Below are positions 13,101 to 25,436 of a DNA stretch of 64,000 nucleotides, in pieces; the first letter of the stretch is position 1, and each line of letters starts with the position of its first letter. The notes beneath the pieces are model-generated. The model was not told the origin of the DNA. It did no database searches and saw only the letters and a program-made list of their open reading frames with translations. Origin of the DNA: Ancylostoma caninum (Eukaryota; Nematoda; Chromadorea; Rhabditida; Ancylostomatidae); NCBI GenBank assembly GCA_037903475.1, contig JBAJFG010000475.1:1672685-1736684 (forward strand), read 5' to 3'. Position numbers and translations under genes: made by a program.

Positions 13101-16100
13101 ATTATGTGCGTAGTAACACTGTCCCGGTTTTATTTTGTTCCTCGGCCTCAAATGAGAGCACACTTCACCCGAGAACAACTGCATGATTTCTACACGAACT
13201 CAATACATGAGTTATGGCTCGTAGATGTCTTCAACGATGAACAGATAGTAGCCCACATCACATCTGATGAAAAGGAACTCACTGGTAGCCATGATTTTGT
13301 AGTGCTCAGCTTTCTCGCTGACGGTGTACGGTGGCAGGAAATGCGCCGGGCAGCCTTCCATGGATTTGAAGAGATCGCTTAATAACACGGACATGAATAA
13401 CACTTTTGCTTTATGTTATCAGAAGGACAAAAGACTCACAGTTCCAGCATTTCACTGATAGGCATTTGACAGACGCTTATTAGTTCACGCAAGAATTTCT
13501 GTGTTCTATCCAGTTCGATAGAGACATCAACAAGAGGAGGCTGGCATACGAAAATGGTGCACAGTGCTTCCAACGAACCACAGCGATCGAGAAGAGCCAG
13601 TACATTAAACTCCTCTATGGCTCGCTCTGGAATTCCATTTATTTGTAATACTTAATCTATAACACTCATCTCTTGAAGAAACAGTCAGCAGTTCTTAACC
13701 ACACCTAGTAAGCTTCAGTTTGTTATATGAAGAACTCCAAGAGTTCCACGTTACATTTTAAAAAAAGTCACATTGTAGAAAGAAAAGAGAAAATTCATTC
13801 TTGAACTATTTAGACCGGAAAAGTCGAAAAAGGAATCTAAACCAGGAGAAAACAGTGCTAACGGCAGTACGATAGAAATTTGCACAGTGGCACGATAAAA
13901 TCAATGAATTTATCATCCTTCTGGCCACGAAGCAACCATCTCAAGGTTAATTTCATGAAGCTCGTTCAGAAAGTCGGAAGTTCACAAATGTCCAATTCTC
14001 TATGAAAGATATACTAAACAGTAGAAAATCCCACAGAATTTCACAAAACTCTATGAAAAGACGAAAATCGTGCCCATTATTTTCAGATCGGACGAGAACA
14101 CAAATAAACTTACCAATATGCGCCTCGAATAAATGGCGATAAGCGTACATTAAAGCAGAAAAGGATTCACCCAAGACTTCGGCACACAAATTCAGCATGG
14201 ATAACGTCTTAAACAACAAAGATACAAAATGAAGCAAAAACTGTGATAAGAACCAAGAGAGCTCACCTTGTTCCGTATATTTTGGCTTCCGCTGAATAAG
14301 TGACTAGCAACACAGTTCATGAATACTGATACCTTTGGGTCATTCAGTTTGCAGCCAGTGAGGCATCGCCTCTGCAGTTTTTCAATGGCTCCTACCGCCA
14401 TGTCAACAGCACCGCAGGAAACTTGGTCAGTCATACCAACGAGCACCTAATACGAAAGCATAACGCAGCGAAAATGACGGTATACAGAAAAATGCACAGA
14501 CGGCCGACACCAACCTCGACAAGACTTTCTATGAATTCACTCATATTCGCAAAAACCACGGAATCCGGATAATTCTCAATGAAGTACATCAGGCCGCTAG
14601 CGCCTCCAAGTCTCACGAACCACGAAGATGCGTAGCACAGTGCGCTAACACTCTCTACCAAATAACGCACAAAAGGTATCAGAGGCATCTAAATAATAAA
14701 CACTAATACAAAATATAAAATTCGAGAAAAAATTCAAAAGGATGAAAGTGTTATCAAAACAAACCATTTCCAAATCTGGTATCACAACTCTGCATACGTC
14801 ATTGATGTGACGAAGTCCGACAATCGCCGACTGGCAAAAGTCCTTAGTAGAATCCGAAAGTGCAGTGACAATGGTATCTACCAAGATGCCGCCATCCATG
14901 CACTGGGCAGGATGATCCAGAGACATCAAAGCCGCACGCCCTGGAAAAGTCATAAATAAATGCAAAAGCAACTCACACTGAATTGTCTGAACAGAAAAAG
15001 ATCTGAAAGATAAACACTTGGCCGCATATGTTTCCAATTCTACAACAACCGAGTGGTAAGGTAATAAAGCGATAGGGCTCACCGGTGAATTCAAGCAGTG
15101 CTTGCAACGTCAGGTAACGAATAGTAGTATTGAAGAACTTGATATACTTACTGCGCAAATCCTTGCCTACGATACCACCTGCAACGAGTACGCGTCTTCT
15201 CAACGCAAATTACGTCTACTGAAAAACAAGAAAAGGAACTGACAGAACAGAATCATAAGTGCATCGGAGTGTATAGCACGGTCACCTTCTCGTGTGCACC
15301 GATAGGCTGTACAGCCGTTTGGAGAGTTGTTAAGTCGCTAAATATCACGGTGTCAATACGATAAAATGGTTGTCAAACTAGAATCGAAAAATATTTCAGG
15401 CTAAAGAGCTACTATTTTCTACGTGAAGTGTAACACACTTCAGATGACGAAATAGTAACAGCTACGCATAACCGAGTTCTTTACAGTTAGGCACTAAAGA
15501 AGTATCCAAGAACTACCGGTGGAGAATGATATACTCCACATAGGATATAGCATAAACTCTACCTTGAACTGATTTTTGAAGAGATCTTTCAGCCCGGCTT
15601 TCCACTCCTCCGTGAGGTCTATGGGACTTATGCTGCATAGTAGTATCGAACGAGCGAGCTGGAATATGAAAGCAATCTCTCCCAAAACATACGGTACGTA
15701 GAGAAAATATCTCACCTCCATAGCGTATTGGCGTACCTGCGGCGAGTAGTGCGCATGTGTCGGATCCAACCTGACATTTTGGAAATATATAAATATAAAA
15801 ATATAAAATAGATTTAAAAAAAGCCTTACAACCTCATGGCCTTTCAACTACAATTCTTACTGACCGCATTTGTTTCAGTGCAGTTCGAACAATTTCCGTG
15901 AGAGCAATGTCACCATAGATGGTTGAGAAAAATGTCTGTGATGAGTTGGGTCGGTCAAATGCCACGCGAATTGTATACGGCGGATGATCCCCTTTGGGTC
16001 GGGACTTCAAATTCTGAAGATTTCAAGCAGTTTACAGGGGGGACTACAAGTCTGACCGTATCTTACACAAGCATACAGAGCTTAAACTGAAAGGTTACAA

Positions 16101-19100
16101 CAATCACCGGCGGCTCTGTGAACATATTTCGATTTGCGCCACCAAACTTCCCCAAAACGCGTACGGCGGTTGCAACAGAGAGAGGGTCTCCAGATTTGCC
16201 GACCACCTTGTACAATCCTTAAGAAAAGCTGTAGGTTCCATTATTATAGCAGCTGTATAAAACTTTCGGACAGAACCTTATGATTTACAAATCAAGATTC
16301 AAACAGCAACAGATTTCGTTATGAATAGCACAAATCAGGAGTAAAATTTGTAGATAAACAGTACGCTGCCAACTCAACAAAAAAAAAATGCAAAGTTGTA
16401 CCCTGCATCATGCCTCCACGGACAGGAGAAAAGTTGTCGAACAAAAAGTCAGGTTGCAGGTTGTCCACGCATAACTCAAGAGTTCGCAATCCTAAAAGCT
16501 ATTCTGAGATAGGCTCAGAAGGGTTCATCAAATATTCAGAATGTTCATGGAATATTTTTTGAGCCTGCAGCAGTCGAAGAGGTAAAGTAGCCCAACCTTG
16601 CTGCACTAGATTCGGTCCTCCATTGAGGGCACAAACAAGCGGCTCCATAAGCAGCGGAAGGTGTGGAAGCAGAGTGGATAATCGCACAGGTACCGTTAAG
16701 CACAGTTCGACAAATAGTTCACGCATCATTTGGCGATGATCGCACCACTAAATTATATAGAAATGGGATTGAATAATTATACTTACTACCTAAAGATACC
16801 TGAAGTTTGTTGAAAAACAACATGAGATCAGGCAGCAGAGGAAGAAATTGTGAATAGAGTATATCGTGTAAGCCTCCTCCGATAGATCTGAACAGTGCGC
16901 GCAGAAGCATGAAGTAGTTGATGGGATCTCGAGCGCACAGTGCGTATTCCATCGACTTGCGGATTAGTTCAGGCAAATATGGCTGAAAGTAGAAGAACTA
17001 TTTCAGAATCTAACAAGCTTATTTTAAAGTAAAAACAAACCTTCAACATAATCTCTCCATCTGGACTGGCAGAATTTTGACAGCCAATGGCCGAGAATAT
17101 GATTTTGAACAACTTTACATAAAGTTGCGAGACGTCATTCATCACTGTATTAGGCACACTGTTCAGGAGGGAAGTATGTAGAAGAAAGGATCAAATAGCA
17201 CGAAAAGTAAACCTGCTAAGGATGGCAGGCGATCCATGAGATACTTAACAATTATGCAACCAAATCTGAACGAGACATCCGCACGGACTAGAAATGCGTT
17301 ACACGCCAGTTGCAAGGGGAGATTTCTGGAAAGTGAACTACTGTGAACTGGTACATAGTTACGGAAATAGCAGGTTAGTTCCCAAATATATTAGATTGTG
17401 TAAAAATAAATTGCGTTTTTTCGAACATCAATTTTATTTCGCTGTTTTTCTGTGTAATTTTCATCCAATGTATGCATTGTTGTTTGTCTTCTTGAAGCTC
17501 ATCTAATGGTCTCTCGTGTTTTAATAGAGATGGATAAGTTGGTGTCCCATGGATTGAACGCTGAACAGAGGCTCAAGCGCCATCAGATCTCATAGGAGCT
17601 GCTTTTGTGGAGCAAGAACGAGCTTTTCCTTGAATGCATCGTGGTCTGCAATGAGAAGTGGCTCCTCTACAACAACTGCAGACATTCCTCGCAGTGGTCG
17701 AACAAAGATGAGCCCCTGAAACTTTTTCCGAAGCTGCAAGAAAGGAACTGTATGGTGTCCGCAGGAATGTTACGTTGTGAGTTCCGGAACCCGGGAAAAG
17801 AAGCATGCAAGGTCAGCAGTGGTCGACAGAAAGGTCTGATCTTATTCCGCAATAGTGCCAGACATAACTTTTTACGAAAAAACGCTCCAGAAATTGAAAG
17901 ATCCTCGCTATGGAATACTGCCTTATCTGCATACTCATCAGACGTGTCGCCGGACGGATTAGCATTTTTTTCAAGCCGTTCGAAATCTTCTCATGGGCAG
18001 GGTGTTTAAGAATCAGACCGATGCTGAAGATGCATCCAACGGACCAATCGCGTCCAAATGTTCGGATTTCTACACAACCTAATAATATCAAGCTCGCAAA
18101 TTGCAGCACTGCAAAAAAACATTCCATCGAATTGAGGGAGCTAGACCCTTGACAGTCCCTTTCAATGGTCCAGCATAATTATTTGCATCCGATTTGCATT
18201 CTCAGTGACGTATCCAGAGGCTACATCCAGACATCGATAAACGCTTGAGATTTTTGATGCGGATGAGGTTCGGTCAGGCCGCAACATTACCTAAGGAAAC
18301 CATCAGCTCATCGAATTATACCAGTCATGTTTTTTGCTATTTCTCATTCTTTCGTTATTTCGTTTCACATAGCATTTCATTATTTCTCGAACAATTTAAA
18401 AAGAAACTCACTTTGCCATTCGAACAACGAAGAAATCCATGTACTTGGTGAAAATCTCACCAAAAACATCCAAATTCAGCATTGTAAACTAGAACGAAAG
18501 GGATTTGAATGAAACACTTGAATCCGTAGAGTCTACATGAGCTCTCTTGCGAAAATAGAGGAAAAGTTACCAAGGATGCCAAAGCGTCCAACGCATCTTT
18601 CTCCTCCTTAGACCTAGTACCGCCCGGGACGCTAAAAATAAGTTTAACAACTACATTTGGTAGATTGACGTTCTTGGACATCTAACCTATTCGGTACTTG
18701 TACACGCGAGGGTGGCTGCGGATAAGGGATCATGTACACGTCGAGACACTGAACACAGTACTTGAACATCCTTTCAAAAATATCCCTCTCGCGGACCAAC
18801 GGGGGCGACTCTAAAAATTTCAGTTGGTCAAATTGACTATTCTAAATATTTCAGTAAGACAAATTCACTATGTAATAAATCTTTCTACAGTGCTAAAACC
18901 ACAATTTTAAACATTAATCTTTCAACAATCATGATTTTTAGAAGTTTCAGTTTTCGGAGAAGTGGAGGTATAAAGGTGACGTGGCCGTAGAGCAGGCTTC
19001 ACCAGAAAGAGAGTTGCTTAGAGGGAAGACCTTATATTCACGAAAATACCGACACAATAAGTGATTGATGCAATGCAATGGAAGCAACAAATAGCTCACG

Positions 19101-22100
19101 TGAACTTCTGTTAGCTCCAGCAAGAGCTGTCGTTCCCATCTTGCAAGCCAGCAATATGAACTTCACGATGGTGCGAGCTTCAGTCAACGGAATTGGTGGA
19201 GCATTCATGGTATACATCTGCGTCAGAATCGTGCTAGGACTTGACTGTCTATGTCCGCTTTCCTTGGGTACAGGTATCGCAGGAGCAGGAGGTTGCGGTG
19301 GATCTATATCGAGGGGAACAATAGCGAATGCTACAGGTCAAATTCTCTTCAAAAGAATGTGTATATCAACCTGCGGGTCCAATTTCCATCTCCGGAGCCG
19401 TATCAATTGAACATCTACGGACTTCTTCGCGAATAACATCATCGGATGCTTTCTCATCCTCTGCATTGTCGGATCTGAACATTTCATGTGATGATTTCAT
19501 GCAGAATCACATCATTACGAGATCACCTCAACAGAAATCATCAAAGAACTAGAAACACATCAAAGGACGAACCCATCTCGGTCACAGGACTTGTAGTCAT
19601 AATTTATCTCAGCCCCATGTTGCTTGAACAGTAGTGGTAGATGATAAACAGCTATCATCTTCAGCTTTACCACTAAGCTTTCCAAAATCATCAGAATTAA
19701 ATCGCGAGTCTGAAAAGCAATATAATTTGGTACAGGAATCATGCACTTGCTCACTCGTATTTCATCGTCATCGAATAATATGGAATGCTTCTGTTTCGTC
19801 GCCTATCCTCGAAAACCTACCGCTTCTCCTTCTTTGGCATGCTTTGTCAGCCCTTCCAAGACGCTGCTCAACATTCTCGCACAAATAACTTGTATCTGGA
19901 ATGAGAGCAGATTTAAGATTGTCTCTATATTTTGAGTATATTATAAATGACCCACCTGATAGGGTAGAAGATTGTCATGCATTTCACGGCAGAAGACGAA
20001 TGCAACACTGAGAAAGGACGAATGAAGAAGGGAAATTATGCCGTGCTAACATGAAAGACTCACTGTGCCAGCATGTCGAAGGAAAGAGATGCGCGAACAT
20101 GATGAAGGAAATCAGCCATGGTTTGATAGAAATAACCCCTACGATACAAATCTGAGAACAAAATTTCGAGAAAAGTGTGCTTCCAAGTTTTATTCCAACC
20201 TGAGGTGATCCACTGCTGTATACCCAGACCCTATAAGAGCAACTTCAGACAGTAGACGAGGCAGAAGCTGAATAAACTTCGGGCGAAGGTCCGAAATAAA
20301 GAAGAACTTGAGGGTGATCAGCACATCCCTGAAAACGAGGGTTTTCAAAAGTAATGCCTAAAGGAAGCTTTCTATACAAAGTGCTCACTTTCTAACTACA
20401 ATTAACTCAGCAGGGCACTGCTCCAAGAGGCTCAGAACACCATTAATGAATCTGTCGCCGTTTGCCAGTATTTGCTCCATAAACTAAAGAAAAATTAGTG
20501 TTTTTTTAATTTAAAGTCATCTGACCCACTTACTGCAGAAAGGCAGCTGGAGTCTAGAATACAAAATTGTCCTGCTGTATGCTTACCTCTCGTATTTTCC
20601 CCATGATACTAAGATAAGCAAGCATCTTTGATTGTGCGGTGTAAAATTCGTCCGCAAGAGTTTTATTGTATTTCTCATCAGATTTCTGTTCACTAGATAT
20701 CTGTATGCTTAGAAAATCGAGGCAACAAAGAAGAAATTCCATTGCCTGGAAAAAGATTTCTCAAATAAAATTAGCCTACATAACAATCTTATTTGTACTA
20801 AAGGCGTTGACAGCCCTGAGAGAAACGTATGAGGAAAGAGGCAAGAAAAATGTCACCTCCGCTTGAACTCCTGCTTTATGATGTTGATACAAGAATATTA
20901 CCAGCATTGGAATCTCTTGAAAAGTTTTTAAAGATTGACTCGCCCGTGGAATAAGGGTGTATTTCTGAAAAAAAAAACAAAGCGAGTGTAGATCCACATG
21001 TGGAATCCACAGCTGAACTAGAAATAAAATATACCGGCGCATCCATAGCACCACTCGGCGGATACAACATAACCGACTGCACGTAGTAACACTGTTGAAG
21101 GTACTAAAAAGCACAAATACAGATATAGAACATAAACTTGCCGTAATAAACAATAAAAATGTACAGTTTCGATCACAGTTTCCTCTGGTAACTGAACAGC
21201 CGGATGTGTGAGATCTATTGTATCAAACGTGTGAGGTCTAACAAGACAGCTGCACATGCACTTTATCCATTGTTTGAAGTGTTGAAGCATGACGGAGACC
21301 TAAACAGCGACAGGAATATGTCTCAGCAGCATCAGCCGAATGAAGAACGTTAGTGAGAAACGATAAGTTACTTCCGGAATAAGATGAGTTCGCGTAATCT
21401 TGCTGTGATCAACGAGGATTTTGATGGCCAGAATAGCATTTTCCTCGTTTTCCAAGACGATTATTCGCATCATCTGCTTTTGAATCTCCTTCGACATCTG
21501 CTTCACTGGCTCATATGCTGACGTCCTAAGGATCATCTCCAACATCGCCTTCCGCAAAGTCTAAAAAAAGGACGTGATCCTACGACGAGATCCCCAAAAA
21601 TCCCTGTATTTGGTTGGAAGTATTTCCAAATTTGCTCACCGGGAGCATGTTCAGCAAAAAAAAAACTTGCTGCTGCAAAACCCAAAATTTCCATCTACTT
21701 TGCAATTTTTAAAAGCTGTTGAATGCACTACTTTTCGCGTGAGAACTAATGTCTAATCTCATACAAAAGCATAGGAAAACAGCTAAGGTCGAAATATAAT
21801 CACAGCAACAGCGTTCTTAGAAGAAGGGATGGAGGAGGGAGGGGTTGTCGAAGAAAAGGTGGTCTCGAATGAAAACGAGTCCCGTACGATCAAAATTACA
21901 AAAAAGAGTTATTGGAGATTCGAACACCTCTTCAAAGATCGGTAGAATAGAGGTGGAAGCAATGAATTGAAAGCTATAGCCAATGGGGAGAAGATGCTAC
22001 TTCCTATATCTACAGGAGCAACCCGGGTGAAAATGAGGACTTAACGTTGACCCCGAGACCATCTGCACCTAGCTGCCATGGAATGTGTCGCTAGTCTTTA

Positions 22101-22543
22101 CCGCAGGGTTACGTGCAAACACGAATACAGCGTAAATAGCGTAGATGTCAAGGCAAATAAAAGACGGATCATTATGGATGCATTATAGCAAAAATAAAAA
22201 CTGAAACCTCACCTGTGTGTTGTTCTCCTGAATAAACTGCGGGACAGTTTCACTGAATAACTTCATGAACGCTCGCATTAGACTCTCCAAGAACTGATCA
22301 AAAGTTGGTGTAACATTGAACATATCGAACATATTCCAAGCATCCTAGAATTGCGTGCCTAAGCTCACACGTTGTACGATTGTGAAGACTTATCAACCTC
22401 ACCTGTACTGCTTTAAGCTTGCTTTCGTCACCTTGATTAACGTCATTCAACGTACGGATTATCGCGTCCTGGTCTCCAGGAAGTATTGGTTGTGGGGCCA
22501 TTTGTTGAACGGGAACACTTGACCTCATCATCTGCGATGCCAT
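1..22543 (-). CDS. trr-1: TRRAP/Tra1 orthologue, 5' and central part (multi-exon, runs off the window)
   Basis: Known role: TRRAP/Tra1 is the activator-binding scaffold of SAGA and NuA4/TIP60 histone acetyltransferase complexes in the nucleus. Translated exons follow human TRRAP in order. The N-terminal exon has [14 protein letters not shown] (human DVNTPDETKLKMMQ), a later one [13 protein letters not shown], then [94 protein letters not shown] and, near base 300, RARKYIAR. The start is ATG 22543-22541, the first in-frame ATG after a stop-containing leader exon. The first coding exons are 22543-22403, 22344-22213 and 21560-21372, which join without a phase shift; the last intron in view is 123-70. 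Most introns are 45-90 nt, some reach about 1 kb. Known family length is about 3,800 residues; the pseudokinase and FATC domains must lie beyond base 1. Middle exon borders were not all resolved. Confidence 0.95.
7368..7410. repeat. (AAAC)n microsatellite in a trr-1 intron
   Basis: About ten AAAC units with one G and a terminal CACACAC, between trr-1 exons. Confidence 0.95.
8930..12480 (-). other. trr-1: trr-1 HEAT segment with SAGA/NuA4 scaffold motifs
   Basis: Exons include [18 protein letters not shown] near 12.1 kb (human MMEATLNDPQWSRMFM), [18 protein letters not shown] near 10.7 kb, the highly similar [15 protein letters not shown] and [17 protein letters not shown] at 9.6-9.95 kb, and [18 protein letters not shown] at about 9.05 kb. 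Between 10017 and about 10660 there is no exon I can support; it holds a 37-bp duplication and AT-rich sequence. The stretch 9270-9605 is also intronic, G-rich then AT-rich. Confidence 0.88.
10157..10234. repeat. 37-bp tandem duplication in a trr-1 intron
   Basis: The unit starting TTTTATATTGAAGAAG occurs at 10157-10193 and again, identical by eye, at 10198-10234 with a 4-bp spacer. The lack of divergence suggests a recent duplication. Confidence 0.9.
14100..18700 (-). other. trr-1: trr-1 central HEAT segment
   Basis: Exons here match the human region around residues 600-1300. Seen in order from high to low coordinate: [112 protein letters not shown], then [17 protein letters not shown] after an intron at about 16.5 kb, [13 protein letters not shown] and [17 protein letters not shown]. 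The best-conserved block is 16650-17000. A mariner remnant sits in the 17327-18411 intron. Confidence 0.9.
17522..18112 (+). pseudogene. mariner transposase remnant in a trr-1 intron (antisense to the gene)
   Basis: Plus-strand translation gives pieces of a mariner transposase in different frames: [62 protein letters not shown] in the position of the family's catalytic DNARPH block, then [10 protein letters not shown] and [18 protein letters not shown] with DFYTT at the C-terminus. The family layout (helix-turn-helix, then D,D34D catalytic core) is recognisable, but frameshifts and stops make it inactive, and one catalytic Asp reads as Asn-Ser. It lies inside the 17327-18411 intron. No terminal inverted repeats were identified. 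Confidence 0.8.
20900..22543 (-). other. trr-1: trr-1 N-terminal HEAT segment
   Basis: These exons encode the start of the alpha-solenoid. The order seen is a Gln/Pro/Met-rich lead ([18 protein letters not shown]), [70 protein letters not shown] and, after 21301, [12 protein letters not shown] with VQLPEETV. Each block has a counterpart in the first ~200 residues of human TRRAP. The 21561-22212 intron is 652 nt and I see no gene in it. Confidence 0.9.
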
Positions 22544-22635
22544 CTTCACCGACACCTCAGGTGGAAGTAGCCGTCTAATGTGCTGAAATCAAACCCTCTT
22601 TGAACGTGAACCAGTGGTATTTTCATAATCATTAC

Positions 22636-22695
22636 CTTTTCCTGTTTTCTTGTTTCTTCAATAATCGAGTCTTTCAGGAGTACTCATTACGATTT
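22636..22695 (-). promoter_or_regulatory. trr-1: trr-1 5' leader exon with acceptor and short uORF
   Basis: On the minus strand a good acceptor (TTTCCAG) ends at 22696 and a GTAATG donor begins at 22635, defining a 60-nt exon. A 53-nt intron then leads to TTTCAG and the coding exon at 22582. The leader holds an ATG at 22687-22685 that opens a 9-codon uORF ending at TGA (22660-22658). The frame of the main protein is closed at the start of this exon by TAA and TGA, so it is called non-coding. With no partner donor visible upstream, the acceptor may take a spliced leader; that is inference. Confidence 0.5.
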
Positions 22696-23096
22696 CTGGA
22701 AACGATGAGTAAAAAACATAAACAATAGGTGAGGGTGAGTGATAGTACATAAACGACAACGATCAGCGTAAATATAGAATGACAAACACGATGAAGCCTA
22801 TTAGCTTTTCCTTAATTGATTTAAGCCATTGGAGAGGTGTTTTTTTTTCAGCATGAGCCTCCTTTACTGCTAACTTTGCCGTTTTTACCCGTGCACAGGG
22901 TGAAAAGAGTGACGATAGATTTTCGAGGTGAGGTCACAGTCGGAGGGTGGAGGAGGTGGAAACTTGTTTGGAGAGCGGAGGGGTGGGGCTCGTATGGGTA
23001 TTGAACTACTCCCAATTGTTGCTAGGTATGTGGACAGTTTCCGCCCTTTTTTGAGCAAAATTGAGTCTTCATTGAAACAGAAACAAAGCCGATACA

Positions 23097-23381
23097 TCAA
23101 TCAAAGTGTTGGTTATCGTTGGCTATAACCTTTGCCCATCTTTGTGGGAGAAGACCGACGCCGCAGCGGTGGAAAGCCTCGTCGACCGACTCGATCCATT
23201 CCTCCACCCACTTTTCAACATCTACAAAAGTATGGAAGCGCTGCTCGAAAAGCCTGTGGGATATCAACCGAAACAAACAATAGTCTGACGGGGCACAGTC
23301 TGGTGAATAAGATGCATAAGGAACACATCCCAGCAAAATGCATGAAGCGCTTCCTTGACGGCTTCTGTAACATGTGCCCAA
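23097..23381 (-). pseudogene. mariner transposase C-terminal remnant
   Basis: Minus-strand translation contains YSPDCAPSDYCLFRLISHRL, then RFHTFVDVEKWVEEWIES and LLPQRWAKVIANDNQHFD, ending at a stop. This is the C-terminal signature of mariner transposases: YSPDLAPSDYHLF with the third catalytic Asp, then the PERWQK...G.YFD tail. The residues before YSPDCAPSD (VPYA) sit where the family has HPPYS. The rest of the catalytic core is not continuous, so the copy is dead. A G-rich stretch at 22.93-23.0 kb follows the stop and may be its 3' UTR. Confidence 0.8.
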
Positions 23382-23578
23382 AGGGCACTACTCCGCATTC
23401 AGGACCCAAAATTTTCAACATACCTAAGCATAGGATTAGGCTTACAAGGTAAAACCTATGACCTTTCATAGGGGACCCCAGGGCTACGATTCACGGATGC
23501 ATAACCGAGCAAAACAAGGCTAGCATACCAACTTCCGCGATCTGCCTCTCCCAGCACTACATGGTTTGTAGGAAACCA

Positions 23579-24168
23579 ATAGGCCGAATTCCGGCGTGGC
23601 AGCGGCCAGCGACCTCTGGCAGATTTGGCCACCGACATATACACTGTTGATGAGGAATCTCACCGAATTCCCCCAAATTTCGCATGTAGAGGTTATTCGA
23701 TGTGCTAAACACAAATATCGCATTCATGTTGTATCATACCTCCGTTATGGGAAATTACGGTGAGTGGTGGAAAACGTATATAATTCCGGCGCCATGTAGC
23801 CAGCCATTAATGGCCACGAAAGCGGCCACATTTGGCCGCGTTTTGAAAGGCGGCCAAATGTGGCCAGAATCTTCAGGAAAAATTTTGCTGAAACTTCGCA
23901 TAGAGTGGTTATTTTAAGTGCTGTACACTGAAATCGCATCCAATTCCTATAATAACCACATTTTAGTAGGACTACAGTAGGTGTACGGTAGGTATCGTAT
24001 CTTAGAGAACTTTCTGAAACTTCACATAGCCGGTTGTTTGAGGTGCTAAGCACGACTATGAATGTCATTTTGCACGATATTGCCGTTTTCCTACTGAAAT
24101 TAGAATTTTCCCCCGACTTTTGGCTGGCCAAATGTGGCTGGCCACGGCCACGCCGGAATTCGGCCTAT
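23579..24168. mobile_element. 590-bp DNA transposon/MITE with terminal inverted repeats
   Basis: The left end reads ATAGGCCGAATTCCGGCGTG and the right end is its reverse complement; 22 bp match exactly and similarity continues inward. Inside there are several copies of a GGCCAAATGTGGCC-like motif. Three diverged internal repeats also occur near 23680, 23897 and 24021, each with CTTCGCATAGAG-type sequence followed by GTGCT. No transposase frame is visible, so it is probably non-autonomous. No target-site duplication is obvious. The superfamily is unknown to me. Confidence 0.75.
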
Positions 24169-25436
24169 GATGACCATCGCTGCTTTGTCTGGTTATCGTT
24201 GCATGAATCCCAGCCCAGTATGGTGGATGGTGTCATGTGCCGCTGGGGCTTGAGAGGACTGACTAGGCGGTGTTCCCGTCTTGCGGTGATTCCTAAACTG
24301 AGCAACCACCAAAGCGCTGTCCTTGCATGTCTTCGGCATGGTCTTTCAAAACAACGATTCTCAGACCTGCGCAGCCCTTTAGCAAAAAAGATGGCCGAAA
24401 CGCACTGGAGGCAAGAGCTGAAGGCAGTAGCTGCAGCTATTCTGTTCGAGAAATGTAGCGGAGCCTAAGGATCTCACGATAGAAAGCCGTTAACGTTCCA
24501 TAGGCATGAACCCAATGAAAAAAGAATTTGAATTCTGAAGCAACACAAAGCAACTTATCTGAGGAACTGAGATCAATTTCGTAGCAGTATGCCAAACAAG
24601 CTAAACAAGGAGATGTCCGTAAAACTGAACAAGGGCAGTGAATTGGTGTTTGATGAAGTGAAAATCGGTGTGGACAGTACTGGTTTAATCGTGCCACCAA
24701 CACAAACCTAATAATCTGCATGGGAACTGCGCTCTCCAGACTAGCAGTGGAGGTGAATGAAAGGCAAATGCTGGGAATAAGCAAGATGTAACAAAGAACA
24801 AGTGAAGAAGAAAGGAAACTGAGCAGAGTCAACCAAATGTAAAGAAGGAATGAGGGGGGGGGGTGCGGGTCCTTAGTTACCCATGGCATCTGGCACGAAG
24901 AGAAGCGAGCGCCCTCTGCAGTTGCTATCGGCACTAAGACATCAATGCAGTGCTCTAAGTAGTGATGGTCATGATAAGGGCAACTTATACTGGATGCGTG
25001 CGACTGACGCGCGTGCGTCTATATGATGAAGAATAGGGCCCAGTCGCATAGCAGTCGCAGCTCAGACGCACGCGTTTATGGCCTCGCGGCGGCCACGCGT
25101 TCTTTTCATTGAGGACTAGACGGTATACCCGGCTTCGCTCGGGTGTTTTACTACCCCGGCAATTTCACACCAATGAGGACATTTGCTAGTGCCGACAAAT
25201 TCATTGCGGATGCCTATAGTTTTGGAGGTAAACATATTAGCAGGCTCATGTAACCGTAATCGAAAAGTTAGTACTGTTATTTCAGTGTCAATTTCATGGA
25301 AAGCAGTTGCCATATTCGTAATTAGGGTTGAGCGTCTTCGATTGATCCAGTGGACACAATGTTACCCTGTCCCTTTCCAAAAGCGGAGAAAGAGCAAAAG
25401 AAGTTACTGAGTCGATTTACCCGTGGAGAATAGTTG

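Noticed and set aside
24437..24934. 165-codon minus-strand ORF between trr-1 and DYM
   Set aside because: Low-complexity hydrophobic and Cys/Ser-rich translation, no recognised domain, surrounded by repeats; probably chance.
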